Shown: positions 33,702 to 42,943, counted from the stretch's first letter. The stretch is DNA of 64,000 nt from Halorussus amylolyticus (GCF_004143485.2 NZ_ML974130.1:55672-119671); one strand, 5' to 3'. Notes: generated by a model from the sequence alone, not told the origin. Program-made: numbers and translations.

Positions 33702-35347
33702 TGCAGTCGCCCGAAGACCTCGCGGTGCTCGTGCAGGGAATCAATCTGATGTGGGTACTGCTCGTGACGTTCCTCATCTTCTTCATGCACGCCGGGTTCG
33801 CCATGCTCGAAGCCGGGCAGGTGCGCTCGAAGAACGTCGCGAATCAGCTCACGAAGAACCTCCTGACGTGGAGCGTCGGCGTCGTGGCGTTCTTCTTCGT
33901 GGGTGCCGGACTCTCGTCGGTCGTCGGTGCAGTCACCGGGTCGGGCGAAGCCGCGATGTTCGCTACCCTCGACGGCTCCGACCCGAACGCGTGGGTCGGC
34001 TGGCTGTTCGGCGCGGTGTTCGCGATGACCGCTGCGACAATCGTCTCGGGTGCGGTCGCTGGTCGGGCGAAGCTCCGGGCGTACGTCGCGTACACGATAC
34101 TGCTCGCCGCGGTCATCTACCCGGTCGTGACCGGGTTCACGTGGGGCGAAGGCTTCCTCTTCGACCTCGGTTTCGCGGACTTCGCGGGCGGGATGATAGT
34201 TCACGGCATGGGCGGCATCGCAGGACTCACCGCGGCGTACGTCATCGGGCCGCGCCTCGACCGGTACGACGACGACGGCTCGCCGAACGTCATCCCCGGC
34301 CACTCGCTGACGTTCGCGGTGCTCGGCACACTCGTCCTCGCGTTCGGCTGGTACGGCTTCAACGTCGGCACCGCCGCGACCGTGTTCTCGGTCGATGACG
34401 GGTCGCTCGCGCTCGGCGACTTCGCGTACGTCGGCCGGGTCGCGCTCAACACCACGCTCGGCATGGCCGCCGGTGCCATCGGCGCGGCCGCGGTGTCGCT
34501 GTACAAGACCAAGAAGGTCGATACGCTCTACGTCGCCAACGGCCTGCTCGCCGGCCTCGTCGGCGTGACCACGAGCGCCGACCTCGTCACGTGGTACGGC
34601 GGCATCGTCTCGGGGCTGCTGGCTGGCGCACAGCTCCCAATCGTCTTCGAGTTCGTGGAGAAGCGGCTCAAAATCGACGACGTGTGCGCGGTGTTCCCCG
34701 TCCACGGGTCGGCCGGGATTCTCGGCGCACTCGTCCTGCCGTTCTTCGCGGTCGAGGGGTTCACAGTCAATCAACTGATTACGCAGTTCATCGGCGTCGG
34801 CGTCATCACGCTCTGGACCGTCGCGGCGACCGGCGCGGTGTTCGGCGCGCTCAAGGCAATCGGCCAGGCGCGCGTGAGCGCCGACCACGAGCGCGACGGT
34901 CTCGACAGCTCCGAACACGGCGTGGACACCTACCCCGAGTTCGGTGGTCCCGAAATCGAAAGCGGTGCGCTCCGGACCGACGGCGGGGGCCTGCCGAATG
35001 ACGGCAAAATCAAGCTCGTGACCGCCATCATCCGGCCCGACCGCCTCCGGGAGGTCAAGACCTCGCTCGCGCAGGTGGGTGCACCCTCGATAACGGTCAC
35101 GAACGTCTCGGGTCGCGGAAGCCAGCCCGCGAAGACGGGCCAGTGGCGCGGCGAGGAGTACACCGTGGACCTCCACCAGAAGGTGAAAATCGAGTGCGCG
35201 GTCGCCGACGTTCCGGCCGACGAGGTCGTGGAGGCCATCCGCGAGGCCGCCGACACCGGAGAGCCGGGCGACGGCAAAATCTTCGTGATCCCGGTCGAGG
35301 ACGCCTGTCAGGTCCGGACCGGCGTTCGCGGTACGGAAGCGGTGTAA
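33701..35347 (+). CDS. amt: Ammonium transporter fused to a PII (GlnK-like) domain
   Basis: 548 residues. Residues 1-about 400 are an Amt channel with eleven helices and the pore twin histidines at His168 (IVHGMGG) and His335 (FPVHGSAG). A linker of about 35 residues leads to a full PII domain (436-548): [19 protein letters not shown]-loop region 472-488 with Tyr487, the nucleotide-binding [17 protein letters not shown] and C-terminal RTG. In most organisms GlnK is a separate gene that plugs Amt when nitrogen is plentiful; here the plug is tethered. Coupled to the leader ORF by TGATG. Confidence 0.95.
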   Translation: MQSPEDLAVLVQGINLMWVLLVTFLIFFMHAGFAMLEAGQVRSKNVANQLTKNLLTWSVGVVAFFFVGAGLSSVVGAVTGSGEAAMFATLDGSDPNAWVGWLFGAVFAMTAATIVSGAVAGRAKLRAYVAYTILLAAVIYPVVTGFTWGEGFLFDLGFADFAGGMIVHGMGGIAGLTAAYVIGPRLDRYDDDGSPNVIPGHSLTFAVLGTLVLAFGWYGFNVGTAATVFSVDDGSLALGDFAYVGRVALNTTLGMAAGAIGAAAVSLYKTKKVDTLYVANGLLAGLVGVTTSADLVTWYGGIVSGLLAGAQLPIVFEFVEKRLKIDDVCAVFPVHGSAGILGALVLPFFAVEGFTVNQLITQFIGVGVITLWTVAATGAVFGALKAIGQARVSADHERDGLDSSEHGVDTYPEFGGPEIESGALRTDGGGLPNDGKIKLVTAIIRPDRLREVKTSLAQVGAPSITVTNVSGRGSQPAKTGQWRGEEYTVDLHQKVKIECAVADVPADEVVEAIREAADTGEPGDGKIFVIPVEDACQVRTGVRGTEAV

Positions 35348-35457
35348 TCGACTCGCGTCCCTCTTTTAACCGCGGCGAGCGCGACGAACGGCGGAAAACG
35401 CTCGGTGACACATTCCACCGGAAACTGCCGGTGACAGAAACCCCGTCCGGGTGGACT

Positions 35458-35798
35458 GAAAGGGGCCGCCCGGTCGCGTGCAGTTCAGTCGCCTCAGCGA
35501 CCCCTATTCGGCGCGGGCGGTGGTCACGCGAGGGTGACCTCGGAAGACGCGGTTTGTCTTCCGGCGCGGAGAGCGCCGAATATGTCGCCTGAGCGACCGT
35601 CTCGTGAGCGAAGCGAACGAGATCCTCACAAATCGAAGATTTGTGGGCTGTGGCGAATCTCCGATTCGCAACACCTCGGAAGTCGCAGCCCGCGTGGTTC
35701 GAGAGAGCTCTGCTCTCTCGTCATCCCGAAATCAGAGATTTTCGGAGACAGCGAAGCGAGCAGGAACGTCTTCCGGTGGCGACCGGGCGGGGGCTTTC
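35458..35798. ncRNA. Candidate structured element: array of at least nine hairpins closed by a long terminal stem
   Basis: The ends pair: 35458-35477 with 35779-35798 (5 bp, a 3x3 G-G internal loop, then 12 bp). Inside are hairpins at 35488-35501, 35506-35514/35573-35581 (enclosing 35522-35539 and 35542-35562), 35584-35597, 35600-35622, 35627-35645, 35653-35669, 35700-35720 and 35726-35745, most perfect with 3- to 6-base loops. No convincing ORF crosses it. It fills most of the 585 bases between the Amt-PII gene and the gene at 35933. It may be an RNA, a repetitive mobile element, or both; I do not recognise a named family. Confidence 0.6.
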
Positions 35799-35932
35799 TG
35801 CGTCTCCTTCGTCTGAGTTCGGACGGCAATTTGGAATGAACTGGAGAGGACCATTCTACGACGGATATCGCAGCTCGAAGCTGACTCAGACGGGCGAGGA
35901 AGTTTATCACGAATGCCGACGTATCCCGTCGC

Positions 35933-36271
35933 ATGACCGGAAACGGCGAGACGCCCGCGGCGGAGGGCGACGAGCAGGCCGAGGAGCGACTCATGCAACT
36001 CGACCTCGGGCAGACCGTCTACGACGATGACGGCACCGAAATCGGCACGATTCGGGGGTTCGAGGAGGGCGGCTTCTTCGTCACGACCCGCGAGGGCGTC
36101 GAGCGTCTGAGCGTCGAACACGCCCGCGCGGGCCACGACTTCGGCGAGGCCGAACTCATGTGGCGGTGCACCGAGTGCGGCGAGATGGGCGAGATAGACG
36201 AGGGACTTCCGGACGAGTGCCCGAACTGCGGCGAACCCAAAGAGGCGCTGATGTACTGGACCGAGGACTAG
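35933..36271 (+). CDS. Rubredoxin-like zinc-ribbon protein
   Basis: 112 residues. The N-terminal half is a small beta-barrel-like domain (VYDDDGTEIGTIRGFEEGGF, EGVERLSVEHARAG); the C-terminal half holds a rubredoxin-type CTECGEMGEIDEGLPDECPNCG knuckle pair (near residues 78-100) followed by EALMYW. It probably binds zinc or iron. The 94 percent polar composition argues for a cytoplasmic protein. Function unknown; this combination is common in haloarchaea. Confidence 0.82.
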   Translation: MTGNGETPAAEGDEQAEERLMQLDLGQTVYDDDGTEIGTIRGFEEGGFFVTTREGVERLSVEHARAGHDFGEAELMWRCTECGEMGEIDEGLPDECPNCGEPKEALMYWTED

Positions 36272-36353
36272 GTGTTTCTCTCTTTAATCGGGACACAGGT
36301 GGTGTCGTTCGGTTCCGCGTTCTGCTTCGAGTTAGTAGAGTGGCGTCCGGCGC

Positions 36354-36580
36354 GAAGCTAGCTACTCCCGGTACCTAGAAGACCGCACAGCACCGCGACC
36401 GCGGGCCACGCGCCTCCCCAGCCGATTCCCTCACTCGCTCCTTTCAGTCGCTCGTTCGGTCATCCACCGGAAGACAAACCGCGTCTTCCGATCCTCCGGT
36501 CGCTTCGCTCCCGGAGACCTCGCGCGAATGATAGCGCGGCGCAACACGGCCGCGCCGCGCCAGCGCGCGCCGGGGTGGAA
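36354..36580. repeat. Dispersed GC-rich repeat, copy A
   Basis: This copy begins with GAAGCTAGCTA (36354-36364) and contains ccacgcgcctccccagccga (36402-36421), a 21-bp segment (36469-36489) that is the exact reverse complement of a hairpin in the element at 35542-35562, a 9-bp inverted repeat (36534-36542/36552-36560), and ends with ccagcgcgcgccgggg. Copy B is at 43701-43885. No ORF in this 381-base gap between 36271 and 36653 looks real. Confidence 0.6.
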
Positions 36581-36652
36581 CGTTCACCGAGCGACGACTA
36601 TAGCACGACCAACAGTACACGACTTTTCTACCCTGCGTCCCAACCCCTCGGC

Positions 36653-37555
36653 ATGAACGTCGTCGTGTTCGGCGCGGGAAGCCTCGGAAGCCTCGTCGGC
36701 GGCCTGCTCGCCCGCGAGCACGCGGTCACGCTCGTCGGGCGCGACCCACACGTCGCGGCGGTCCGCGAATCGGGCCTCCGGGTCGGCGGGCGATTCGACT
36801 TCGAGGTGTCGCCCGACGCGACCACCGACGCGACCGGACTCACCGCCGACCTCGCGGTCGTGACCGTCAAGGCCTTCGACACCGAGACCGCCGCCGACGC
36901 CCTCTCGACGGGCGACTACCGCGCCGTCCTCTCGCTCCAGAACGGGATGGGCAACGAGGCGATTCTCGCCGAGCGCCTCGATTGGCCTGTTCTCGCCGGA
37001 ACCGCGTCCTACGGTGCGGTCCTGCGCGAACCGGGCGTCGTGGACTGCACGGGCGAGGGCGAGGTCGTCGTCGGCCCGCGCGAGGGAGGCACTTCGGCGG
37101 TCGCCGACGACGTGGGCCGGGCCTTCCGCGCGGCCGGAATCGAGACGACCGTGGCCGACGACATGCCCCGCAGACTCTGGCGAAAGCTCGCAGTCAACGC
37201 GGGCATCAACGCCACCACGGCGTTGGCACGCGTCGAGAACGGCGCAGTCCTCGACGGGGCCGCGAGAGAGATTGCGATGGCGGCGGCCCGCGAGACGGCC
37301 CGGGTCGCTCGCGCCGAAGGCGTCGAACTCGGTGCGGAGGCGGCCGTCGAAGCCGTCGAGCGAGTCGCTAGCGACACCGCCGAGAACGTCTCATCGATGC
37401 ATCAGGACGTGCTTGCAGGCGGGCGAACCGAAATCGAGGCCATCAACGGCCACGTCGCGGCCCGCGCCGACCGGCACGGCGTGGCGGTCCCGACGAATCG
37501 AACGCTCGCGAACCTCGTTCGGGCGTGGGAAGACGGTCGCGACGGTGACCGGTGA
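36653..37555 (+). CDS. panE: 2-dehydropantoate 2-reductase (ketopantoate reductase)
   Basis: 300 residues. An N-terminal Rossmann domain (VVFGAGSLGSLVGGLLAR, VTVKAFDT) binds NAD(P)H and a helical C-terminal domain completes the site. SLQNGMGN is the ketopantoate-binding Asn region and RKLAVNAGINATTAL (near residue 177) carries the catalytic Lys. It reduces ketopantoate to pantoate for CoA biosynthesis. The ATG at 36653 starts at the first beta strand; the frame upstream is the repeat. Confidence 0.93.
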   Translation: MNVVVFGAGSLGSLVGGLLAREHAVTLVGRDPHVAAVRESGLRVGGRFDFEVSPDATTDATGLTADLAVVTVKAFDTETAADALSTGDYRAVLSLQNGMGNEAILAERLDWPVLAGTASYGAVLREPGVVDCTGEGEVVVGPREGGTSAVADDVGRAFRAAGIETTVADDMPRRLWRKLAVNAGINATTALARVENGAVLDGAAREIAMAAARETARVARAEGVELGAEAAVEAVERVASDTAENVSSMHQDVLAGGRTEIEAINGHVAARADRHGVAVPTNRTLANLVRAWEDGRDGDR

Positions 37556-37664
37556 TAACGACCGGTCGCGTGTGGCCGAACCCCGGAGAATCGCGACCGT
37601 TCGGCTTCCCGCCACAATTCTGAGACTTCGACATACTGATTAGTGCAGGCGGCAAGCTTGAGTC

Positions 37665-38690
37665 ATGAACGGCGCGCAGTTGCGAACGACCGCCCTCGGA
37701 TTTCTCGGGACGTTCGCAATTCTCGGGCTACTGCTATACTTCGTCGGCGTCGAGGAGGTCGTCCGGGAACTCCGGAAGGCCGACCCTCGAATCGCGGTCT
37801 TCATCGTGGTCGCCGCGCTCGGGTGGCTCGCGGCGTGGGGGTTCGGCCTCCGAACCGTCCTTCACGTCCTCGGCGCGGAACTCTCGTTCGCCAAGTCGTT
37901 TCTCGTGTTGAACGGCGCGATGTTCTCGAACAACGTCACCCCGTTCGGACAGGCGGGCGGCGAGCCGGTCACGGCGCTGCTCATCTCGAAGGTGGCCGAC
38001 ACCGAGTACGAGCGCGGACTGGCGGCCATCGCGAGCGTCGATTCGCTCAACTTCGTGCCCTCCATCGTGCTGTCGCTCGCGGGCGCGGGGTTCTACGCGA
38101 CTCAGACCCCGTTCAGCCGCCAGCTTCGAATCGCGACCGGAGCCATCGTCGCGCTCTCCATCGCGGTTCCGATTCTCGGATTCTTCGGGTGGCGAAATCG
38201 CGCCAGGGTTCGGCGAACCGTCGCGAAGATACTCGCGCCGATACTCAAGCGCGTCACGCGATTCGTCCCCGCGGACATCGCACTGAGTCGCCAGAAAATC
38301 GACGCGCGCATCCGCGAGTTCTTCGACTCGATAGAGCGCGTGGCGACGAACCGGAAGGGACTCGCGCTCACGCTCGGCGCCTCGACTGCGGGGTGGGTGT
38401 TCCAGATGGTGGCGCTGTGGCTCGCGTTCGCCGCAATCGGGTCGGCGGTGCCGTTCTCGGTGCTCCTGTTCGTGGTCCCGGTAGGCGCTATCGCGGGCGT
38501 GACGCCGCTTCCGGGCGGTGCGGGCGGCATCGAGGCGGTCCTCGTCGGCCTGCTGTCGAGTCTCCCGGCGGCGGGCGTGGAGTGGCAGACCGCGTTTACC
38601 GCCGTCGTCCTCTTCCGGGCCGCAATCTACTGGGTTCCGGTCGTCATCGGCGGCGGCGTCGTCAGCATCGTCGGCGTCGATTCGGTGTAA
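37665..38690 (+). CDS. Lysylphosphatidylglycerol-synthase TM / AglD C-terminal-like flippase-family protein
   Basis: 341 residues, about eight helices. The UPF0104 core is seen in NGAMFSNNVTPFGQAGGEPVT (partly) near residue 85, VDSLNFVPSIVLSLAGAG, and the C-terminal PLPGGAGGIEAVLVGLL. These domains are thought to move lipid-linked molecules across the membrane; in Haloferax the same domain is fused to the AglD glycosyltransferase. Here it stands alone. The downstream convergent sulfatase-like gene ends 32 bases away. Confidence 0.86.
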   Translation: MNGAQLRTTALGFLGTFAILGLLLYFVGVEEVVRELRKADPRIAVFIVVAALGWLAAWGFGLRTVLHVLGAELSFAKSFLVLNGAMFSNNVTPFGQAGGEPVTALLISKVADTEYERGLAAIASVDSLNFVPSIVLSLAGAGFYATQTPFSRQLRIATGAIVALSIAVPILGFFGWRNRARVRRTVAKILAPILKRVTRFVPADIALSRQKIDARIREFFDSIERVATNRKGLALTLGASTAGWVFQMVALWLAFAAIGSAVPFSVLLFVVPVGAIAGVTPLPGGAGGIEAVLVGLLSSLPAAGVEWQTAFTAVVLFRAAIYWVPVVIGGGVVSIVGVDSV

Positions 38691-38721
38691 AAACAGGCGG
38701 TTCCGCACGCCGCGAGTCGGC

Positions 38722-40215
38722 TCAGTCGATGTAGCCGAGGTCCTGTAGCCGGTCTTTCGCGTCGTCGCTCATCTCGCCGAGCACGTCGTCGTCCTCGACC
38801 TCGTTCCACTCGCCGCCGACGCTTTCCTCGAACTTTGAGAGCGCGGCTTCGAGTTCGACCTCCTCGTCGCTCCCCTCGCCCCACGCGTCGTCGCGCTCGC
38901 CGGGGTCCGAACCGAGGTGGTAGAACTCGTCGGTGATGCGCTCGTTGCGGATGTACTTGGCGTCGGGACGCCGGGCCGACCGCATCCGCGAGTAGAACCG
39001 CGAGTCCTCGTCGAGCGTGATGCCCGCGTCGCTGGCCTTCTGTTCCAACTGTTTGAGTTCGACCACGGGCCGGTAGTACTCCACGAACGCGAAGTCGCCG
39101 TCGGCGAAGTCGCGGTAGTCCGCCGAGAGGAGCGACCGCGTCGAATCGCGCGGCACGGTCGAGTCGCTGGCTTCGACGCCCGTGTGGTCGAGGACGGTGT
39201 GATAGAGGTCGAGCAGTTCGACCTGCTGGTCCTCGCGCACGCCACCCTCCATCTCGGGATGCTTGACCATTAGCGGGACGTTGACGAGCGGGTCGTAGAT
39301 GCAGAACTCGTGGCCGTAGAGGTCGTGTTCGCCGTGGAGTTCGCCGTGGTCGGCGCAGACGACGACCATCGTGTCGTCCCACTCGTCGTTGTCCTGCAGC
39401 CACGAGAACAGGCGCTGGAGTTGGGCGTCGATGTGTCGAATTTCGGCGTCGTACAGGCCTTCGATTGCTTCCCACTCGTCGTCGTCGATGTCGCGCGCGC
39501 CGCAGTTGTACTCCTTGGAGTTCTGGCAGACTTCGGTAGAATCGACGCCCGGCGCGAACTCGTCTCTGTACTCCTTGGGCGGGTGGTACGGAAGGTGGGC
39601 GTCCATCAGATTGATGAACGCGAAGTAGTCGTCGTCCGCGTCGTCGATGAACTCGATGGTCCGGTCGATGACTTGCGGGGTCTTCGAGTCGGCACCCTCG
39701 CCCGAAGCGGTGTACTCGTGAATCTTGTTGCCGACGCTCACGAGGTAGTCGGCGACTTTCCGGAGCGAGTCGTTGTCGTTCATCGCCTTCCACACCTTCG
39801 CCAGCGGCCCCGAGAGGAAGTCGCCGGGCATCACCTCGAAGAAGTTGTCCTGGTCGTCGAAACCGTCGGTCAGGTGGGTGTACGGCGTTATCCACGCGTT
39901 CGAGGAGTAGCACGCGGTGTCGTAGCCTGCTGCGGAGAGCGATTCGGCGAGCGTGGTCGCGCCTTCGAGGTAGGGGTTCTCTTGGCTCGCGCCGTGTTGG
40001 CTCGGGTACATCCCAGTAAACAGCGAGGCGTGGACCGGAAGCGTCCACGGTGCGGGGGCGACGGCGTGCTCGAAGACGGTCGCCTCGTCGGCGAACCGTT
40101 CGAGATTCGGCGTCGTCGGGCGGTCGTAACCATAGACCGAAAGATGACTCTTTCGAACCGTGTCCATGACCACGAACACGACGTTCCCCGCGGTAGCGTC
40201 GTTGGTCATACCCAT
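38722..40215 (-). CDS. Sulfatase-fold (alkaline phosphatase superfamily) protein without formylglycine motif
   Basis: 497 residues. Metal site residues are clear: VFVVMDTVRKSHLSVYGY (Asp), VVVCADHGELHGEHDLYGH (Asp-His), and the helix PAPWTLPVHASLFTGMYPSQHG. In true sulfatases that helix starts with C/S-x-P-x-R; here the aligned residues are Thr-Leu-Pro-Val-His, so formylglycine cannot form. A Thr nucleophile is known in lipid phospho-transferases of the same superfamily, so a phosphodiesterase or phosphotransferase role is as likely as sulfatase. The start may be ATG 40215 or 40209. Confidence 0.85.
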   Translation of the reverse strand: MGMTNDATAGNVVFVVMDTVRKSHLSVYGYDRPTTPNLERFADEATVFEHAVAPAPWTLPVHASLFTGMYPSQHGASQENPYLEGATTLAESLSAAGYDTACYSSNAWITPYTHLTDGFDDQDNFFEVMPGDFLSGPLAKVWKAMNDNDSLRKVADYLVSVGNKIHEYTASGEGADSKTPQVIDRTIEFIDDADDDYFAFINLMDAHLPYHPPKEYRDEFAPGVDSTEVCQNSKEYNCGARDIDDDEWEAIEGLYDAEIRHIDAQLQRLFSWLQDNDEWDDTMVVVCADHGELHGEHDLYGHEFCIYDPLVNVPLMVKHPEMEGGVREDQQVELLDLYHTVLDHTGVEASDSTVPRDSTRSLLSADYRDFADGDFAFVEYYRPVVELKQLEQKASDAGITLDEDSRFYSRMRSARRPDAKYIRNERITDEFYHLGSDPGERDDAWGEGSDEEVELEAALSKFEESVGGEWNEVEDDDVLGEMSDDAKDRLQDLGYID

Positions 40216-40316
40216 CCGTCCAATCCCCGACGGGATAAATATCCTGATGTTAGCCGGTGTGTGAGCCGAGAATTCGAATCGCTTGCGTCACCCGCGGTCG
40301 GAAATCCGAGGCTGGC

Positions 40317-40676
40317 TCAGAAGGGAGCCTGCGGGCCTTCGTCGCTGTCCGAGTCGTCGTCGCTGGTTTCGCCGGGGAACGAGGGGCTCATTCCGCCGCC
40401 ACCGTGACCGCCGCCCATTCCGGTGTCCGCGTGGACCTTGTTGATTTCGGGAATCTCTTTGACCATCCGGCTCTTGATGGCCTGAATCGTCATCGGCGAG
40501 ATGCCACAGCCGCTGCACGCCCCGCCGAGTTGGATGCTGACTTCGCCGGTCTCGCGGTCGATGTTCTGGATGGCCGCGCTGCCGCCGTGCATCTGAATCT
40601 GCGGGAAGTTCCGACGCAGGAAGTTCGTGACCCGCTCTTCGAGGTCGTCCCCGTCGCTTTGAGTGTCGGTGCTCAT
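40317..40676 (-). CDS. NifU C-terminal-type iron-sulfur scaffold
   Basis: 119 residues. The Nfu domain occupies about 10-90: NFPQIQMHGGSAAIQN and the cluster-binding GGACSGCGISPMTIQA (CxxC near residue 60). It carries 4Fe-4S clusters to apo-proteins. The C-terminal tail is Gly/Met/His-rich, then Ser/Asp-rich, and may aid metal binding or be disordered. The ATG at 40676 gives MSTDTQSDGDDLEERV; the upstream frame is not needed. Confidence 0.9.
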   Translation of the reverse strand: MSTDTQSDGDDLEERVTNFLRRNFPQIQMHGGSAAIQNIDRETGEVSIQLGGACSGCGISPMTIQAIKSRMVKEIPEINKVHADTGMGGGHGGGGMSPSFPGETSDDDSDSDEGPQAPF

Positions 40677-40816
40677 GAATCCGAGTTGGTGGTCTGCGGC
40701 CTTAGGCTTTTGGTTCAATCGGTTCCGAGACTTCGAATTGTGTGAAATCAGCCGCTTCGACCGAGGGAACGACTCCGTCCCGTTCTGCGGACGTGGTCGG
40801 CGTCGAAACCGTTTTG

Positions 40817-40828
40817 ATATCGCGATAT
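40817..40828. promoter_or_regulatory. 12-bp palindrome ATATCGCGATAT beside an AT-rich box
   Basis: A perfect palindrome followed by ataattta, in the 282-base gap between two - strand genes (40676 and 40959). It is 141 bases from the Nfu ATG, too far for a simple TATA box, so it may serve a longer leader, an unseen RNA, or a binding protein. The rest of the gap holds a GC hairpin (about 40907-40925) suited to terminating the gene at 40959. Confidence 0.3.
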
Positions 40829-40958
40829 ATAATTTATCTTGCCTCCGGCAGCGAGCACGCTCGCGACCAGGTACGAACCGAACTCACCCCGCGAAACACC
40901 GCTCTCGGCCCGAAAGACCGGGCCGAAACCGAAGCGCGCGCACCGCGGCGCGAAAAAT

Positions 40959-41279
40959 CTACTCCTCGAACCCGAAAACCCGGCGCAGTTCCGTCTCGAT
41001 TTCCTCGACGTAGATGTCGAGGGTCTCCGACAGCTTCTCGTCGTCGACGAGAATTCCCTGCACGCGGTCAGTCGGATTCTCGGGCAGCTCGACCCGAAAC
41101 TCCCCGTCGCCTTCGTAGAACGGCTCGCTCTCGTTGAGCACCTGCTGGTCGATAGCGTGGATGAGCTCCGAATCGTACTGGTCGTTGAGTCGGTTGAACG
41201 CGTTCTTGTACGCCTTCTGGAGTTCGTTGAAGTAGTGGACGTACTTGTCCTCGAACTTCTCGGGGTCGATGTCGGTCAT
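40959..41279 (-). CDS. Conserved haloarchaeal protein (probably DUF5783)
   Basis: 106 residues, all helix and strand, acidic. The start TDIDPEKFEDKYVHYFNELQ and the motif NESEPFYEGDGEFRVELP fit a haloarchaeal family I remember as DUF5783. No catalytic residues are evident. The ATG at 41279 is favoured over 41339, whose extension is hydrophobic and atypical. Monocistronic. Confidence 0.8.
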   Translation of the reverse strand: MTDIDPEKFEDKYVHYFNELQKAYKNAFNRLNDQYDSELIHAIDQQVLNESEPFYEGDGEFRVELPENPTDRVQGILVDDEKLSETLDIYVEEIETELRRVFGFEE

Positions 41280-41506
41280 ACCCCGGAGTTGGTCGAGCGC
41301 GAATAAAAGTCGGGCGATGCGAACCACGACCGTCTCCATTCTCGACAGCCCGGAGTACTGTTACGTTATTTGGCCTCACGGTCGCTCCTGACGGAACAGA
41401 GTCACGGAGACCAACCGAGATGCAAGAATAAACCCTATAATACGATACAGAATACCGGTCAACAGCTTCAACTCACAGTTCTCGCGACGTTGCCGAAAAC
41501 CGACCG

Positions 41507-42943
41507 CTATCCGAGCTGTTCGCCCACGAGTTCGTCGGCGCGCTCGACGAACTCCGACTCCGCTCCCTTGGGAATCGTCGCGCCCGCCGCGACGTTATGA
41601 CCGCCGCCGTCGCCCCCGACCGCCTGCGATGCTTCGCGCATTACGACCGAGAGGTCGAGACCACGGCGGGTCAGCGAGGGCGTTCCGCGCGAGGAGACCT
41701 TCACCTCCGACACGTCGCTGTCGTCGTTGGGCTTGTGGGCGAATGCGAGTATCGGCGTTCCGCGCTCGACGCCGTCCGCACCGACCGCCATTCCGGCGAT
41801 GATGCCGACGATGGTCTCGCGGATGCGGTCCTCGGCGTGGAACCATTGGAGGTGGTCCTCCTTCGTGACGCCCTCGGACTTGACCCATCGGAGTCCCTCC
41901 GAGAGATTTCGCCGGTGATTCGTGAGGAGTTTTCGCGCGCGGTCGAGCGCCTCCCCGCGGTCGCCGAGACAGACCGCCAGCCCCACGTCGGCGCGTTCGT
42001 ACCGGGCGGTCGCGTTCAGCAGGGTCGAGAACTCGCTTACGTCCCGGAGTTCGGTTCCCTCGGGTTCGGCGGTCAGGGTGTAGGTCGTCCCGATGAGACC
42101 GTCGATTCGGTTCGCGCTGACGCCCTTCGAGACCGCGCGCTGGACGAGCGCGCTGGCGACCGTTTGGCGCTCGTCGGCGGTCAGGTCCACCCATCGTCGC
42201 CAGTCGCCCCCGTCGGCTTGGAGGTCGATGTCGAGACCGTCGAGGAACCGAATCGCGCCGTTCTGATTGTTCGAGATGCCGGGGATGTACACGTCGCTCG
42301 CGTACTCCAGCAGTTTCGGGAGCGGCCGGGTCTGCTTGCCGTAGAGCGCGAGGTCGGTGCCGGTGTCGAGGACGCCCGCCTCGACGCCCTCCGCGACGAT
42401 GTTTTGATTCGCGCCGACGAGTTCGCCGCCGGTGGTCTGCATGTCACCGACTGCCCCGACTACCGCGAGCGCCGCGAGGTCGCGGGAGTCGCCGTCCGGA
42501 GGTTCGAGCGCGCGTGCGAGCACGTAGCTCGCGCCCGCGCCCGACAGCTCCGAGGAGCCGTCGATGTCGAACAGCAAGGGATTCAGATGAAATTCGGTGT
42601 CCGCGTCGGCTGGCTGGTGATGGTCGGCGATGACCGGCGTGAAGTCGCCCGCCACCTCGTGGTCTGCGATGATGTCCAACTGGCCGCTCCCGAAGTCGGT
42701 GAACAGCACGGTGTCGTAGTCGGTCGCCGCGATGGCCGCGACCTCCTCGGCGTCCAACTGCTTGCTGAAGACGGTCTCGAACGGGATACCCGCACGTTCG
42801 AGCGCCGAGGCCGCGACCGCGGCGCTCGTCAGGCCGTCGGCGTCGATGTGGGACGCGAGCAACACGTCGTCGGCCTCGCGGAGGCGGTCGGCGCACGCCG
42901 TGGCGCGCTCCGCGAGGGCGGGAACTGGACCAGCGGAAGCCAT
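41507..42943 (-). CDS. RecJ-like DHH/DHHA1 phosphoesterase (single-strand exonuclease family)
   Basis: 478 residues. DHH-family motifs: SHIDADGLTSA (motif I), LFTDFGSGQLD (motif II), VIADHHQPAD (motif III, DHH), and the DHHA1 glycine motif GGDGGGHNVAAGA (near 455). Archaeal relatives include the GINS-associated nuclease and RecJ-like 5'-3' exonucleases in replication and repair. A TTTATAAGT box on the - strand (about 42968-42976) is about 28 bases before the ATG at 42943, so it is leaderless. Confidence 0.92.
   Translation of the reverse strand: MASAGPVPALAERATACADRLREADDVLLASHIDADGLTSAAVAASALERAGIPFETVFSKQLDAEEVAAIAATDYDTVLFTDFGSGQLDIIADHEVAGDFTPVIADHHQPADADTEFHLNPLLFDIDGSSELSGAGASYVLARALEPPDGDSRDLAALAVVGAVGDMQTTGGELVGANQNIVAEGVEAGVLDTGTDLALYGKQTRPLPKLLEYASDVYIPGISNNQNGAIRFLDGLDIDLQADGGDWRRWVDLTADERQTVASALVQRAVSKGVSANRIDGLIGTTYTLTAEPEGTELRDVSEFSTLLNATARYERADVGLAVCLGDRGEALDRARKLLTNHRRNLSEGLRWVKSEGVTKEDHLQWFHAEDRIRETIVGIIAGMAVGADGVERGTPILAFAHKPNDDSDVSEVKVSSRGTPSLTRRGLDLSVVMREASQAVGGDGGGHNVAAGATIPKGAESEFVERADELVGEQLG

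Noticed and set aside
33563..35176. A 537-codon ORF on the - strand opposite the Amt-PII gene
   Set aside because: Its composition (Glu/Arg/Asp/His-rich without hydrophobic cores) is the usual shadow of a GC-rich membrane protein gene; the + strand has clear Amt and PII motifs.
35533..35839. ORFs crossing the hairpin array
   Set aside because: Ser/Arg-rich frames without start context, and the sequence is better explained by paired stems.
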